From: Bacteroidales bacterium
Lineage (GTDB): Bacteria > Bacteroidota > Bacteroidia > Bacteroidales > UBA1715
DNA length: 34,841 nt
Direction of reading: 5' to 3'
Assembly (NCBI GenBank): GCA_017552705.1
Contig: JAFZOY010000025.1
Span: 1-34,841 of the forward strand
Shown: positions 34,549-34,841 of the stretch, one piece after another
Position numbering within the stretch: position 1 is the stretch's first letter
Layout: every line of letters begins with the position of its first letter
Translations under genes and position numbers: made by a program
The notes under the pieces: model-generated
The model's database searches: none
What the model was told of the DNA's origin: nothing
Seen by the model: only the letters and a program-made list of their open reading frames with translations

Positions 34549-34841
34549 AGTTTGAGGTTTTGGGGGCTAAATACAGCTATTTTCAGGCCCTAATTGTGTT
34601 CATACTTTCAGATTTTTCCCATTTTCCACGCTGTTATCGTAATTTATTCCTAATTTTACGGAAACAAAAATTTATTATAACAAAACAAAAATAGAAAATT
34701 AGGCTTAATGGTCAAAATGAGACCTGAAATCCTTGTAATAAATTGAAATTTATATATTTACAGCATTTTTAAGAAAATGAGTAAAAATCTGCTTTCATTG
34801 TGGAGGGAAAAATGTAATCAAGAAAGGGTTACAAGGTGCCA
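34549..34841 (+). other. Non-coding end of window with a possible ORF start
   Basis: An A+T-rich stretch after the protease gene. I see a 9-bp inverted repeat, CCTAATTTT (34649-34657) and AAAATTAGG (34695-34703), with a 37-base spacer. A candidate start ATG at 34777 opens a frame (MSKNLLSLWREKCNQ...) that is still open at the window end after 21 codons; an imperfect TATATTTA at 34753-34760 could be its -7 box. Too little is present to name a product. Confidence 0.35.

Overview
The window comes from a member of the Bacteroidetes, most likely the order Bacteroidales. The evidence is a set of Bacteroidetes-type promoters (TTG, about 18-21 bases, then TAnnTTTG) placed just upstream of start codons, together with typical gene families: a DUF4982-type GH2 beta-galactosidase lipoprotein, a TonB-dependent receptor, an SpmA/SpmB fusion and a Prc protease with a DUF3340-like tail. 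No taxonomic marker allows a finer call.

Layout. Positions 1-3980 are an accessory stretch that looks more A+T-rich than the rest. It holds the end of a superfamily 1 helicase, a 476-residue unknown protein overlapping it, a zinc-ribbon protein, a repeat-rich gap with a large palindrome, and the remains of toxin-antitoxin genes (antitoxin-like ORF, truncated GNAT toxin, XRE regulator) bracketed by copies of the same repeat. Positions 3982-12520 are mostly ordinary chromosome: GH2 lipoprotein, small coiled-coil ORF, tRNA-Ser(GCT), a XylE-type xylose symporter, a metal permease with an HMA domain, a sodium:solute symporter and the RNase P RNA (minus strand). A DEAD-box RNA helicase follows at 12536-13804.

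The standout is a seven-gene minus-strand operon at 25289-13860, about 11.4 kb with gaps of 5-29 bases and one TAATG overlap. In order of transcription it encodes a SrfB-family actin/Hsp70-like ATPase, a soluble helical protein, a four-helix membrane protein, a TRAFAC-like GTPase with helical adaptor repeats, two proteins with one transmembrane segment each, and an outer-membrane barrel protein with a charged linker and coiled coil. SrfB plus a P-loop GTPase recalls the enterobacterial srfABC locus. Here the set adds membrane and outer-membrane parts, which suggests a nucleotide-driven envelope-spanning machine. Apart from SrfB I do not recognise these proteins as part of a described system.

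Positions 25559-34548 carry a BASS-family transporter and a divergent CDF metal exporter, a TonB-dependent receptor translationally coupled to a small membrane protein, a family 2 glycosyltransferase, the SpmAB-type membrane protein and the Prc protease. The last 293 bases are non-coding apart from a possible ORF start running off the edge.
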